Positions 1-6,707 are shown, counted from the stretch's first letter. The stretch is DNA of 7,714 bases from Ignavibacteriales bacterium (GCA_016929735.1 JAFGID010000195.1:1-7714), one strand, 5' to 3'. Translations and numbers: made by a program. The notes: generated by a model not told the origin, from the letters alone.

Positions 1-513
1 AATTCCATCATTCTCTACATAGAGTCCAAACGGAATTACTTTAATTGATACTTCGGTATCTGTTCCAACTCTCGGAATTTCTATGTCCAAATAAAACAAA
101 GCAACATTATTATCAATCGTATTTTCAGCTCGCGGGATAAATGTATTTATTCCGAAATTGTTTGGAAATATTTCAGATAAATCTTTATTTGAAGATATTG
201 TTTTTGTCCAGGAGCAAGTCCATTCCTCTTCTTCAACAAATGTATATTTACCATCATTTCCTTTGTATGCTCCGACAGTATGAGTGCAACTGCAACCGCA
301 AGTCGGATAACTTCCTGATATTTTCAGATACCCGTTTTTCGAATCGTCTATTAACTCATCGTAATCTATTTTTCCATCTTCGTCATAATCTTCAAACATA
401 GAATAGCAGGGTTGAACTCTTTCCCACATTTGCTCGCTTAAGTTTTTAGATTGTTGACCATAAACAATAATTGTTAAGAAGAAAATTGTAATAACTAATA
501 ATTGCGTTTTCAT
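1..513 (-). CDS. Secreted EF-hand protein of unknown function, C-terminus beyond the window
   Basis: I do not recognise this gene as a named family. The frame is open from an ATG at 511-513 to the window edge, giving 171 residues with no stop, so the C-terminus is missing. Residues 1-19 form a signal peptide (MKTQ, a hydrophobic stretch, then VYG before QQ), so export to the periplasm or cell surface is likely. Residues 42-53 read DYDEDGKIDYDE, an exact match to the 12-residue EF-hand loop (D at 1, 3 and 5, G at 6, I at 8, E at 12), which suggests calcium binding. The exported part has five cysteines: C36, the CGCSC cluster at 72-76, and C100 within WTCSW. After about residue 110 it looks like beta-strand sequence (ALFYLDIEIP, VSIKVIPFGLYV). 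A purine-rich AGAGAG at 521-526 is a possible ribosome-binding site. The gene lies beyond the rplI terminator, so it should be transcribed separately. Confidence is high that it is coding and exported, low on function. Confidence 0.8.
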   Translation of the reverse strand, partial: MKTQLLVITIFFLTIIVYGQQSKNLSEQMWERVQPCYSMFEDYDEDGKIDYDELIDDSKNGYLKISGSYPTCGCSCTHTVGAYKGNDGKYTFVEEEEWTCSWTKTISSNKDLSEIFPNNFGINTFIPRAENTIDNNVALFYLDIEIPRVGTDTEVSIKVIPFGLYVENDGI

Positions 514-657
514 GCTGATGCTCTCTATTTTATGATAGTTACTAATTAATTTTACTTGCAATAATAATTATTTTTGAATAAAAATTTTAAAATTATTATT
601 TTAAAAATAATTTTTTAAAAGTAGTAATAAATAACAAAATAAATTTGTAAAAAGAAA

Positions 658-681
658 AAGCCCCTGTAAATACAGGGGCTT
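658..681 (-). terminator. Intrinsic terminator after rplI
   Basis: A perfect 10-bp inverted repeat, AAGCCCCTGT (658-667) and ACAGGGGCTT (672-681), encloses a 4-base loop. On the minus strand the stem runs into TTTTTCTTTTT, the classic Rho-independent form. It lies 25 bases past the rplI stop and closes the rpsF-ssb-rpsR-rplI unit. On the plus strand the stem is followed by AAATAAAAAA with no T tract, so it should act only on minus-strand transcription. Confidence 0.95.
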
Positions 682-706
682 AAATAAAAAATCCAAATCA
701 ATCATA

Positions 707-1150
707 TTATTCGCGGACAACCCAAGTCTTTACTTCGGTATGAACCTTAGAATGCAATTTAACACTAATATTATAAATGCCAAGAGCTTTAATCGGTTCA
801 GTTATCTCAATTTTTTTCTTGTCAACATCAAATCCCTTTTCCTTTAAAGAATCAGCAATCATTTGAGTAGTAACACTACCAAATATTTTGTCTTCTTCTC
901 CAACTTTAACAGGTATTGTGATTGAAACTTTTTCAAGCTCAGCAGCAATTTTTTGAGCTTGTGCCAAATCCTTAAGCTCTCTTTTCGAAGACTGCTTCTT
1001 TTCTTCTTGAAGAGCTTTTATTCCGCTTGCCGTTGCAAGATAAGCAATTTGTCGGGGGATAAGATAATTTTGTGCATACCCATCTTTAACATCTACTATG
1101 TCGCCAATCTCGCCGAGCTTATCGAAATTTTTTCTCAATATTACTTTCAT
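707..1150 (-). CDS. rplI: 50S ribosomal protein bL9
   Basis: bL9 is a two-domain protein of the large subunit that binds 23S rRNA near the base of the L1 stalk and helps maintain reading frame. The N-terminal domain is clear: MKVILRKNFDKLGEIGDIVDVKDGYAQNYLIP at residues 1-32 follows the family pattern MKVIL..D...LG..GD.V.VKDGYA.N.L.P (written here as pattern, not continuous sequence). A charged connecting helix covers about 45-75, and the C-terminal domain carries the GSVT motif at 91-94. The length of 147 residues is normal for the family. The ATG at 1148-1150 is preceded by AGGAG (1159-1163) with an 8-base spacer. That site overlaps the rpsR TAG stop, so translation is probably coupled to rpsR. 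It is the last gene of the rpsF-ssb-rpsR-rplI operon and is followed by the terminator at 658-681. Confidence 0.97.
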   Translation of the reverse strand: MKVILRKNFDKLGEIGDIVDVKDGYAQNYLIPRQIAYLATASGIKALQEEKKQSSKRELKDLAQAQKIAAELEKVSITIPVKVGEEDKIFGSVTTQMIADSLKEKGFDVDKKKIEITEPIKALGIYNISVKLHSKVHTEVKTWVVRE

Positions 1151-1161
1151 TTTTATCTCTC

Positions 1162-1371
1162 CTATTTTACTGCATCAGCAATATAAGGCAATATAGCAAT
1201 ATGTCTTGCTCTCTTTATTGCTTGAACAACTTCCCTATGTTGTTTTGAACTAAGACCGTTAATCCTTCTAGGAATAATCTTGCCCTGTTCAGTAATAAAT
1301 TTAATCAACTTTTTAGGATCTTTATAATCAATAAAATCACTAATAACGCGTCTTGCTTTTTTAGTTTTCAT
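1162..1371 (-). CDS. rpsR: 30S ribosomal protein bS18
   Basis: bS18 binds the platform of the small subunit as a heterodimer with bS6. The core of residues 14-63 is diagnostic: [19 protein letters not shown] followed by [20 protein letters not shown] and [10 protein letters not shown]. At 69 residues it is slightly short. The N-terminus ([13 protein letters not shown]) lacks the Cys pair found in zinc-binding forms, so this is a zinc-independent version. The ATG at 1369-1371 directly follows an in-frame TAG, which rules out a longer start in this frame. The ribosome-binding site is weak (AAGG about 8 bases upstream), which would suit coupling to ssb, whose stop lies 19 bases away. Its position with rpsF matches their joint assembly and the candidate leader upstream of rpsF. 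Confidence 0.97.
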   Translation of the reverse strand: MKTKKARRVISDFIDYKDPKKLIKFITEQGKIIPRRINGLSSKQHREVVQAIKRARHIAILPYIADAVK

Positions 1372-1390
1372 CTAGTGTACCTTAATTTCT

Positions 1391-1876
1391 TTATTTATTA
1401 TTAAGTAAATCAGATTCTTCGTTTGTCAAGAATTTATCAAATGATGCCCCATCGTCATTTAATTCTTTAAGTACTGATGGGTCTTCCGTATTGGAATCAT
1501 CTGAAATCGAATCCAAATCTTGCAATCGATTATGTTTATTTAAAAATTGAATTCTTTTTGCTTTAATTTCTACAATAGTTCTGTTTTTATTGTCCTCCGT
1601 TTTGAATGTTCTGCTCTGCAATTCACCATCAATAAGTACAGCACTTCCTTTTTTTAATCTCTCCTTGCAGCTATCAGCTAACTTATTCCAAGCAACTATC
1701 CCGACATAACATACATCTTCCTGCCATTGATTGTTGCTGTCTTTGTATCGTCTGTTTGCTGCTACGTGAAAATTCACGACTGGTGTGTTGTTTGATGTTT
1801 GACGAAAAACTGGGTCTTTAGTTAAGTTGCCAGCTACTATAACATTGTTTAATTCGGGCATTTTTAATTCTGCCAT
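1391..1876 (-). CDS. ssb: Single-stranded DNA-binding protein SSB
   Basis: SSB coats and protects single-stranded DNA in replication, recombination and repair, usually as a tetramer. The OB fold spans about residues 9-112: NNVIVAGNLTKDP at 10-22, TPVVNFHVAANRRYK at 31-45, then the W-E-D-V-C-Y strand, VAWNKLADSC at 61-70 and GSAVLIDGELQSRTF at 77-91. Aromatic residues F36, W51 and W63 are likely DNA contacts. I chose ATG 1874-1876 (161 residues) because GGAGG lies 5 bases upstream; a TTG 12 bases further out would overlap that site. The tail (113-161) is acidic and low in complexity, but it ends NEESDLLNNK and lacks the usual DDDIPF-like tip that recruits partner proteins. The gene sits 28 bases after rpsF and 19 before rpsR, the classic rpsF-ssb-rpsR order. 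Confidence 0.96.
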   Translation of the reverse strand: MAELKMPELNNVIVAGNLTKDPVFRQTSNNTPVVNFHVAANRRYKDSNNQWQEDVCYVGIVAWNKLADSCKERLKKGSAVLIDGELQSRTFKTEDNKNRTIVEIKAKRIQFLNKHNRLQDLDSISDDSNTEDPSVLKELNDDGASFDKFLTNEESDLLNNK

Positions 1877-1881
1877 TCTAA

Positions 1882-1886
1882 CCTCC
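1882..1886 (-). promoter_or_regulatory. Ribosome-binding site that sets the ssb start
   Basis: GGAGG on the minus strand, 5 bases before ATG 1874-1876, is a near-perfect Shine-Dalgarno match. It favours this ATG over the in-frame TTG at 1886-1888, which would overlap the site. Confidence 0.85.
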
Positions 1887-1904
1887 AATCTAACAAATAA
1901 TTAT

Positions 1905-2330
1905 TTATTCTTCGTTATCGTTAATAATTGTATTTTCTTCTGTTTCAATCTCATCTATCTTTTCGATTTCTAAAGGTATTATTTCTTCTAAATCTTCCGG
2001 CTTAGATGGTTTTTCTTTTGCGTAATATTCCAATGCTTTTTTATCTAGCTTAATAGTTAGGTACCTCAAGATTGAATCATCAAATTTATAACTTCTCTCT
2101 AATCTTGTTATAGCATCGGTGGGTGCAACAAAACGGATTACTGCATAATAACCTGTTTTTGATTTTTTGATGGGGTATGCAAGTCTTTTTCTTCCCCATT
2201 TATCAAGGTCTACGATTTCTCCGCCATTGCCCTTAATATTTTCTTCTACCTTATTGAGGGTAACTTCGATTTGATCGTCTTCCAAATTTGCGTTAATAAT
2301 TAAAACGCTTTCGTAATGATTTCTATCCAT
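1905..2330 (-). CDS. rpsF: 30S ribosomal protein bS6
   Basis: bS6 pairs with bS18 on the small-subunit platform during 30S assembly. The ferredoxin-like core is clear: HYESVLIINANLEDDQIE near the N-terminus, then LDKWGRKRLAYPIKKSKTGY with the family's WG.R.LAYPI.K motif, YYAVIRFVAP, and FDDSILRYLTIKLDKK. I start it at ATG 2328-2330 (141 residues) because AGGGAG lies six bases upstream and the protein then begins MDRNHYESV as expected. An in-frame TTG at 2358-2360 would add ten residues, lacks a ribosome-binding site and lies inside a leader hairpin. The C-terminal 30 or so residues are a Glu/Ile-rich acidic extension ending NDNEE. Other bS6 proteins ending in Glu-Glu are known to be polyglutamylated by RimK; no rimK is visible here. 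It is the first gene of the ribosomal operon, with its own promoter at 2402-2432. Confidence 0.97.
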   Translation of the reverse strand: MDRNHYESVLIINANLEDDQIEVTLNKVEENIKGNGGEIVDLDKWGRKRLAYPIKKSKTGYYAVIRFVAPTDAITRLERSYKFDDSILRYLTIKLDKKALEYYAKEKPSKPEDLEEIIPLEIEKIDEIETEENTIINDNEE

Positions 2331-2336
2331 ACTTTT

Positions 2337-2342
2337 CTCCCT
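2337..2342 (-). promoter_or_regulatory. Ribosome-binding site of rpsF
   Basis: AGGGAG with a 6-base spacer to ATG 2328-2330 decides the rpsF start. Its AGGG part can pair with CCCU at 2379-2382 in the leader, so access to it may depend on leader folding. Confidence 0.85.
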
Positions 2343-2382
2343 TTGGACTTTTAGGCCCAATTCTTTCTTGAATTGAGCAGGG
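2339..2382 (-). promoter_or_regulatory. Candidate structured leader of rpsF with two exclusive folds
   Basis: The predicted 5' leader (about 2331-2397) contains a 9-bp hairpin with one G-U pair: GCUCAAUUC (2370-2378) with GAAUUGGGC (2355-2363), loop AAGAAA. Directly outside it, CCCU (2379-2382) can pair with AGGG (2339-2342) of the Shine-Dalgarno, leaving a 12-base bulge on the 3' side. In a second fold, UUGGGC (2355-2360) pairs with GUCCAA (2343-2348) around loop CUAAAA, which breaks the first hairpin and ends right beside the ribosome-binding site. Neither fold has a U tract, so this is not a terminator. Autoregulation of rpsF operons by the bS6-bS18 dimer through a leader RNA is known in other bacteria, but the CCG typical of that motif is absent here. 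The pairing is seen directly; the regulatory role is inferred. Confidence 0.5.
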
Positions 2383-2401
2383 TTAATAAAAATTTTAGAC
2401 G

Positions 2402-2432
2402 CAAATATACTATTATTTTATCAATGGTGCAA
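2402..2432 (-). promoter_or_regulatory. Promoter of rpsF-ssb-rpsR-rplI
   Basis: The minus strand reads TTGCAC (2427-2432), a 17-base spacer, then TATATT (2404-2409). The same bases read as TTG-N20-TATATTTG fit the Bacteroidota -33/-7 form (TAnnTTTG, 2402-2409). The upstream element and part of the spacer lie within the last codons of hppA. The expected start of transcription is near 2397, giving a leader of about 67 bases. The same spacing occurs at the prs promoter, which strengthens the call. Confidence 0.7.
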
Positions 2433-4479
2433 TAACTAAAGACACAACCGACATTAATTTTATTAAAATATTCAATGAAGGTCCAGAAGTATCTTTGAAT
2501 GGATCTCCAACCGTATCGCCAACAACAGCTGCTTTATGTACATCAGAGCCTTTACGATGTTCGACGCCATCAATTATAGCACCGCTTTCAATTAATTTTT
2601 TCGCATTATCCCAAGAACCTCCAGCATTAGATTGGAAAATAGCCATCAATACACCCGTTATCGTTACACCAACTAAAAACCCTGCTAACATTTCCTTGTC
2701 GTAAAACCCAATTAAAACAGGCAATAGAATAGCAAGTAAACCTGGGAATATCATTTCTTTAATTGCAGCTCTTGTAGAAATTGCAATACATTTTGAATAT
2801 TCTGCCTTTGCTTTCCCTGCACGCAATCCATCAATTTCACGAAATTGGCGCCCAACTTCAAGAATCATTTCTTTAGCTGCTCGCCCTACCGCACCAATCA
2901 ATAATGCAGAAAAAACAAATGGCAACATACCTCCAATAAATAATCCGCTAATTATTTCTGGTTTAGCTAAGTCAATAACCCTAATTTCCGCTTGTATCAT
3001 ATATGCAGAAAAAAGAGCAAGTGCTGTCAAAGCAGCAGAACCAATTGCAAATCCTTTACCAATTGCGGCAGTTGTATTTCCAACCGCATCAAGTTTATCA
3101 GTCCTCTCTCGTACTTCCTTTGGCAATTCCGCCATTTCTGCAATTCCACCTGCATTATCGGAAATTGGACCATAAGCGTCAACAGCTAATTGAATCCCGG
3201 TAATTGATAACATACCAAGTGCAGAAATTGCAATTCCATAAAGATTTGCAAAATAATATGCTCCTATTATACTACTTGCGATAATAATAATTGGTATGCC
3301 AGTCGAAATCATCCCGTTTCCTAATCCGGCTAGAATATTTGTAGCTGGGCCTGTTACAGATTGTTTCGCAATTATTTTTACTGGTTGGTAATTAATACCA
3401 GTAAAATATTCTGTTACTAATCCGATGAGCGTGCCTGCAATTAAGCCAATAATTGTCGCAAGAAATATTCCATCGCTTGTATAATCAAAACCATTGAATG
3501 ACCATTCGGAAGGTAACAGATGCTTAATCAGAAAATACGAACCCACAATCATTAAGCCCGTTGCTCCAAATTCTCCCATATTTAATGCCTTTTGAGGATT
3601 GCCCCCTTCTTTTACTCTTACAAAAAATGTTCCGGCAATAGATAATACAATCCCAAGTCCAGCTATCAGTAATGGTAACAAAACTGCTTCTAAATTTATA
3701 TTAGCGACTTGTTCACTCGCAAACAAAGCACCAAGGACCATCGTCCCAATTATTGCTCCAATATAAGATTCGAACAAATCGGCACCCATACCAGCAACAT
3801 CACCTACGTTATCTCCTACGTTGTCTGCGATGGTTGCAGGATTTCGAGGATCGTCTTCGGGGATGCCTTCGTATACTTTTCCTGCTAAATCAGCTCCAAC
3901 ATCCGCAGCTTTTGTATAAATCCCTCCTCCTACTCTTGCAAATAATGCAATTGAAGATGCACCAAGAGAAAAACCAGAAAGTACATTTATCACCTTGCTA
4001 AGGTCCCAGTCAAGATTTTGATATACAATGAATAAAACACTTAGACCCAATATACCCAAACCAACCACATTCATACCCATTACCGAGCCACCCGAGAAAG
4101 CTATCTTTAAAGCTTGATTTAATCCTTTGCGTGCAGCTTGTGTAGTTCTAACATTCGAATGAGTTGCGGTACTCATTCCTAAAAAACCCGCTAAAGCTGA
4201 ACATAAAGCACCAATTAGAAAAGAAACCGCAATTAACCACGATGAATCGTCTCTTCCAAAATTTGAATAACCTAATAAGAGAGCAACAACGATAACAAAT
4301 ATAAATAGAACCTTGTACTCAGTTTTAAGAAAAGTAATTGCTCCTTCGCGAATGTGTTTAGAGATTTCAACCATGTGAGCATCACCTGCATCCTGCTTTT
4401 TTATCCAGATGCTTTTAAGAAAAGAATAAATCAATGCAAGGATTCCAAAGGCGGGCAGAAAATAAATGTATAATTCCAT
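2413..4479 (-). CDS. hppA: Membrane-bound ion-pumping pyrophosphatase, K+-dependent type
   Basis: This integral membrane enzyme hydrolyses pyrophosphate and pumps Na+ and/or H+ across the cytoplasmic membrane. The length of 688 residues and the many hydrophobic segments fit the roughly 16-helix family. Catalytic motifs are intact: [13 protein letters not shown] (193-205), [20 protein letters not shown] (218-237), [12 protein letters not shown] (434-445), and the C-terminal GGSWDNAKK (620-628) and [16 protein letters not shown] (653-668). In GNTTAAIG (467-474), Ala471 and Gly474 occupy the positions where K+-independent enzymes have Lys and Thr, so K+ dependence is predicted. Glu237 in DLFESY is where Na+-pumping enzymes carry their key Glu, whereas plant-type H+ pumps have it four residues later. 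Na+ transport is therefore plausible, but K+-dependent H+ pumps and dual pumps are not excluded. The ATG lies 17 bases after pth without a clear ribosome-binding site. Co-transcription with translation genes suits removal of pyrophosphate from tRNA charging. Confidence 0.97.
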   Translation of the reverse strand: MELYIYFLPAFGILALIYSFLKSIWIKKQDAGDAHMVEISKHIREGAITFLKTEYKVLFIFVIVVALLLGYSNFGRDDSSWLIAVSFLIGALCSALAGFLGMSTATHSNVRTTQAARKGLNQALKIAFSGGSVMGMNVVGLGILGLSVLFIVYQNLDWDLSKVINVLSGFSLGASSIALFARVGGGIYTKAADVGADLAGKVYEGIPEDDPRNPATIADNVGDNVGDVAGMGADLFESYIGAIIGTMVLGALFASEQVANINLEAVLLPLLIAGLGIVLSIAGTFFVRVKEGGNPQKALNMGEFGATGLMIVGSYFLIKHLLPSEWSFNGFDYTSDGIFLATIIGLIAGTLIGLVTEYFTGINYQPVKIIAKQSVTGPATNILAGLGNGMISTGIPIIIIASSIIGAYYFANLYGIAISALGMLSITGIQLAVDAYGPISDNAGGIAEMAELPKEVRERTDKLDAVGNTTAAIGKGFAIGSAALTALALFSAYMIQAEIRVIDLAKPEIISGLFIGGMLPFVFSALLIGAVGRAAKEMILEVGRQFREIDGLRAGKAKAEYSKCIAISTRAAIKEMIFPGLLAILLPVLIGFYDKEMLAGFLVGVTITGVLMAIFQSNAGGSWDNAKKLIESGAIIDGVEHRKGSDVHKAAVVGDTVGDPFKDTSGPSLNILIKLMSVVSLVIAPLIK

Positions 4480-4496
4480 AAAAATTTAGAATTAGT

Positions 4497-5084
4497 TTAT
4501 GATTGCTCTATAATTTTTTTCGAATATTCACTATAATAATCCAACATTCCTTTTGTGCCAAATAAAATAAATTTTTCTATAAGCACAACTACAAATTTAA
4601 TACTATTTTTTATTAAATCTAAAGAATTATCTCTGAATTTATCCAGAACGTAATCAGATAAATTGCATTCCTCGAATTTATTGCCTATCCCAAATCTAAT
4701 TCTTGGGAATTGATTTGATTGAAGATGATAGATAATTGATTTTACTCCTTTGTGCCCACCGTCTCCACCTGAAATTTTAAGACGAACATCGCCTTCCGGA
4801 AAATTAATATCATCATGAACCACTAAAAAATCCTTTACATCTATCGAATAATTCTCACAAAAAGTTAGTGCGGCCTCTCCCGATAGGTTAACATAAGTGG
4901 TAGGTTTAATAAGAAAAAATTGGGAAGCCGAAATGCTTCCCTCAGTATAATAATAGTCGAATTTTGAGGCTTTGAATTTTAATTTGTATTTCTCAGCAAA
5001 TTTATCAAGTATCATAAATCCAATGTTGTGGCGTGTTTCTCTATATGCGCTACCTATATTTCCTATACCTAATATTGCTCTCAA
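4497..5084 (-). CDS. pth: Peptidyl-tRNA hydrolase
   Basis: Pth cleaves the ester bond of peptidyl-tRNAs that drop off the ribosome and so recycles tRNA. Family motifs appear in order: GIGNIGSAYRETRHNIGF (6-23) with substrate-binding Asn9 and catalytic His19; KPTTYVNLSGEA (60-71) with Asn66; HDDINFPEGDVRLK (90-103) with Asp91, the partner of the catalytic His; and GGDGGHKGVKSI (106-117). The usual GGHNG is GGHKG here, so Lys112 replaces an Asn that helps bind substrate in the E. coli enzyme; some other bacterial Pth proteins also vary there. The length of 195 residues is normal. The start is a TTG at 5082-5084: it gives the expected N-terminus MRAILGIGN, and there is no ATG in frame upstream. 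A GAGGAA overlapping the end of rplY (5096-5101) is the likely ribosome-binding site, though its spacing is long. Only 8 bases separate it from rplY, so coupling is likely. Confidence 0.97.
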   Translation of the reverse strand: MRAILGIGNIGSAYRETRHNIGFMILDKFAEKYKLKFKASKFDYYYTEGSISASQFFLIKPTTYVNLSGEAALTFCENYSIDVKDFLVVHDDINFPEGDVRLKISGGDGGHKGVKSIIYHLQSNQFPRIRFGIGNKFEECNLSDYVLDKFRDNSLDLIKNSIKFVVVLIEKFILFGTKGMLDYYSEYSKKIIEQS

Positions 5085-5092
5085 AATAAATG

Positions 5093-5734
5093 TTATTCCT
5101 CTTCTCCTGCTTTTCCTTTTCCAATTACTTCCGGCTCAGCAGGTTTCTCCTCTCCTGGTATTTCCTCCTCTACTTTAGCAGCTTCAATTCTTGAATGCAT
5201 TACTGAAACAACTGAAGCATCAGCAGGATTAAGAAATTTTACGTTTTCAAAATTCAAATCCCCGATACGAATAGAATCACCAATCTTTAATTCTGTAATA
5301 TCTACTACAAAGTGCTTGGGAATATGTCGTGGGAAACATTCTACCTCAACTTTGTGCAAATGCTGTTGTAATATACCACCTTCCTTGACACCTATAGCAG
5401 TACCAACTAATTGAATAGGCACTTGAACATGAAGCAGCTGTCCATAAGTAACACCGTGTAAATCAAAATGAATCACTTTATCGGTAACAGGATCAAACTG
5501 AACATCACTAATTATACAATGAATTTCTTCCCCTTCATCTATAGTTAATGCAATAATATGCGTTTCTGGTGTATAGACAAATTTACGAAGCTCACTTTCG
5601 TTAACATAAATTGGTTTTGTCTCTTCTTCTTTAATATAGAAGACACCTGGAACAAAACCTTTTTTTCTTAAATCAGTTAAATAACCTTTTGTGGTTAATT
5701 CTCTTTTCTTAGCTTTTAAACTAAACTCAGCCAT
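5093..5734 (-). CDS. rplY: 50S ribosomal protein bL25, long CTC/TL5 form
   Basis: bL25 binds 5S rRNA in the central protuberance of the large subunit. The 213-residue protein is the two-domain CTC/TL5 type, not the short E. coli type. Residues 1-93 form the 5S-binding domain (KKGFVPGVFY at 24-33, ISDVQFDPVTDKVIHFDL at 75-92). Residues 98-182 form the beta-rich second domain (VQVPIQLVGTAIGVKEGG at 103-120, VVDITELKIGDSI at 143-155). A Glu/Pro/Lys-rich acidic tail follows from about 185 and ends GEEE. ATG 5732-5734 has GGAG (5743-5746) with an 8-base spacer. The gene lies 28 bases after prs and 8 before pth. The prs-ctc-pth order is widely conserved and supports all three calls. Confidence 0.97.
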   Translation of the reverse strand: MAEFSLKAKKRELTTKGYLTDLRKKGFVPGVFYIKEEETKPIYVNESELRKFVYTPETHIIALTIDEGEEIHCIISDVQFDPVTDKVIHFDLHGVTYGQLLHVQVPIQLVGTAIGVKEGGILQQHLHKVEVECFPRHIPKHFVVDITELKIGDSIRIGDLNFENVKFLNPADASVVSVMHSRIEAAKVEEEIPGEEKPAEPEVIGKGKAGEEE

Positions 5735-5762
5735 TTTAATTTCTCCATATAATATTCAATTA

Positions 5763-6707
5763 CTAATTTTTATCAATTTCAAACAAAGAACTCACAGATT
5801 CATGATGATGAGAACGAATGATTGCTTTTGCTAACAATTCTGAAGATGTCTTCACACAAATCTTTGAATCCTCGCTCAAGTTTTTTATTGGAACACTATC
5901 AGTTACATATAATTTATCAATCGGTGAATTTTCAATTTTCTCTATAGCATTCCCTGATAAAACCGGATGGGTTACTGCACCAAATATTTTTTGAGCACCC
6001 CGCTCTTTTAGAGCATTAACCGCTGACACAAATGTACCACCAGTATCAATCAAGTCGTCAACGAGCAAAACGTTTTTATCTTTCACATCACCTATTATAT
6101 TCATAATTTCCGATTGATTGGGCTTAGGCCGCCTTTTATCAACTACTACTAAACTCGTATTCAACCGCTTCGCATAAGCACGTGCTAATTTGATTCCACC
6201 AATATCAGGTGCAACTACTACAATATTTTCAATATCATTAAATAAATTAGAAAACACTGGTGAAGCATATAAGTGATCCAATGGAATATCAAAGAAGCCT
6301 TGTAATTGAGCCGCATGTAAATCCATTGTAATAATTCTGTCAGCACCAGCAATTGCAATTAAATTTGCCACCAATTTTGCAGTAATAGGTACTCGTGGCT
6401 GATCTTTTCTGTCTTGTCTTGCATAGCCAAAATATGGTATTACTGCTGTAACACGGCTTATTGATGCACGCTTTGCAGCATCCAGCATCATAAGAAGTTG
6501 CATTAAGTTATCTGATGGCGGATTTGTGGATTGAACGATAAATACATCCCTTCCACGTATATTTTCACCAAATTTACACCATAACTCTCCATCGCTGAAT
6601 TTCTTGTGGTCAATTAAACCGGGTTTTACACCGATATAATCAACAATTTTTTCAGTCAACTCAGGATTTGATGTTCCCGAGAAGACTCTCAGACGATTTT
6701 CTAACAT
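5763..6707 (-). CDS. prs: Ribose-phosphate pyrophosphokinase (PRPP synthase)
   Basis: Prs transfers pyrophosphate from ATP to ribose 5-phosphate in the cytoplasm, making PRPP for purine, pyrimidine, NAD, histidine and tryptophan synthesis. The length of 314 residues matches class I enzymes. Motifs: KFSDGE at 36-41, RDVFIVQST at 53-61, PYFGYARQDRK at 91-101 (ATP-binding loop), DLHAAQLQGFFDIPLDHL at 129-146 with metal-binding His131, VVAPDIGGIKLA at 164-175, DKRRP at 190-194, and the PRPP-loop LLVDDLIDTGGT at 214-225. VTHPVLSG at 245-252 is also typical. All key residues seem intact. The ATG at 6705-6707 has only a weak purine-rich AAGAAAG upstream. It is the first gene after the promoter at 6737-6767 and heads the prs-rplY-pth-hppA unit. 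Confidence 0.98.
   Translation of the reverse strand: MLENRLRVFSGTSNPELTEKIVDYIGVKPGLIDHKKFSDGELWCKFGENIRGRDVFIVQSTNPPSDNLMQLLMMLDAAKRASISRVTAVIPYFGYARQDRKDQPRVPITAKLVANLIAIAGADRIITMDLHAAQLQGFFDIPLDHLYASPVFSNLFNDIENIVVVAPDIGGIKLARAYAKRLNTSLVVVDKRRPKPNQSEIMNIIGDVKDKNVLLVDDLIDTGGTFVSAVNALKERGAQKIFGAVTHPVLSGNAIEKIENSPIDKLYVTDSVPIKNLSEDSKICVKTSSELLAKAIIRSHHHESVSSLFEIDKN

Noticed and set aside
141..401. Plus-strand reading frame of 86 codons, and other plus-strand frames at 953-1186, 2495-2704, 2992-3203, 3753-4001 and 4972-5178
   Set aside because: All lie opposite well-supported minus-strand genes, lack recognisable motifs or ribosome-binding sites, and have compositions expected of antisense frames.
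532..561. Possible promoter for the secreted-protein gene (TTGCAA, 18-base spacer, TATCAT on the minus strand)
   Set aside because: The -35 match is poor and the predicted RNA start would fall on the likely ribosome-binding site, leaving almost no leader.
589..614. 9-bp inverted repeat AAAATTATT / AATAATTTT in the gap before the secreted-protein gene
   Set aside because: It consists only of A and T in a very AT-rich stretch, where such repeats arise by chance, and it is not placed as a terminator.
1877..1888. Longer ssb start at TTG 1886-1888
   Set aside because: It would overlap the GGAGG that serves ATG 1874-1876, and the four extra residues match nothing in the family.
2331..2360. Longer rpsF start at TTG 2358-2360
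   Set aside because: It has no ribosome-binding site and lies inside the leader hairpin, while ATG 2328-2330 has AGGGAG at good spacing and gives the normal bS6 N-terminus.
4592..4599. TAAATTTG within pth as a promoter for hppA
   Set aside because: It fits TAnnTTTG but has no TTG 19-21 bases upstream; single matches are expected by chance in this AT-rich sequence.
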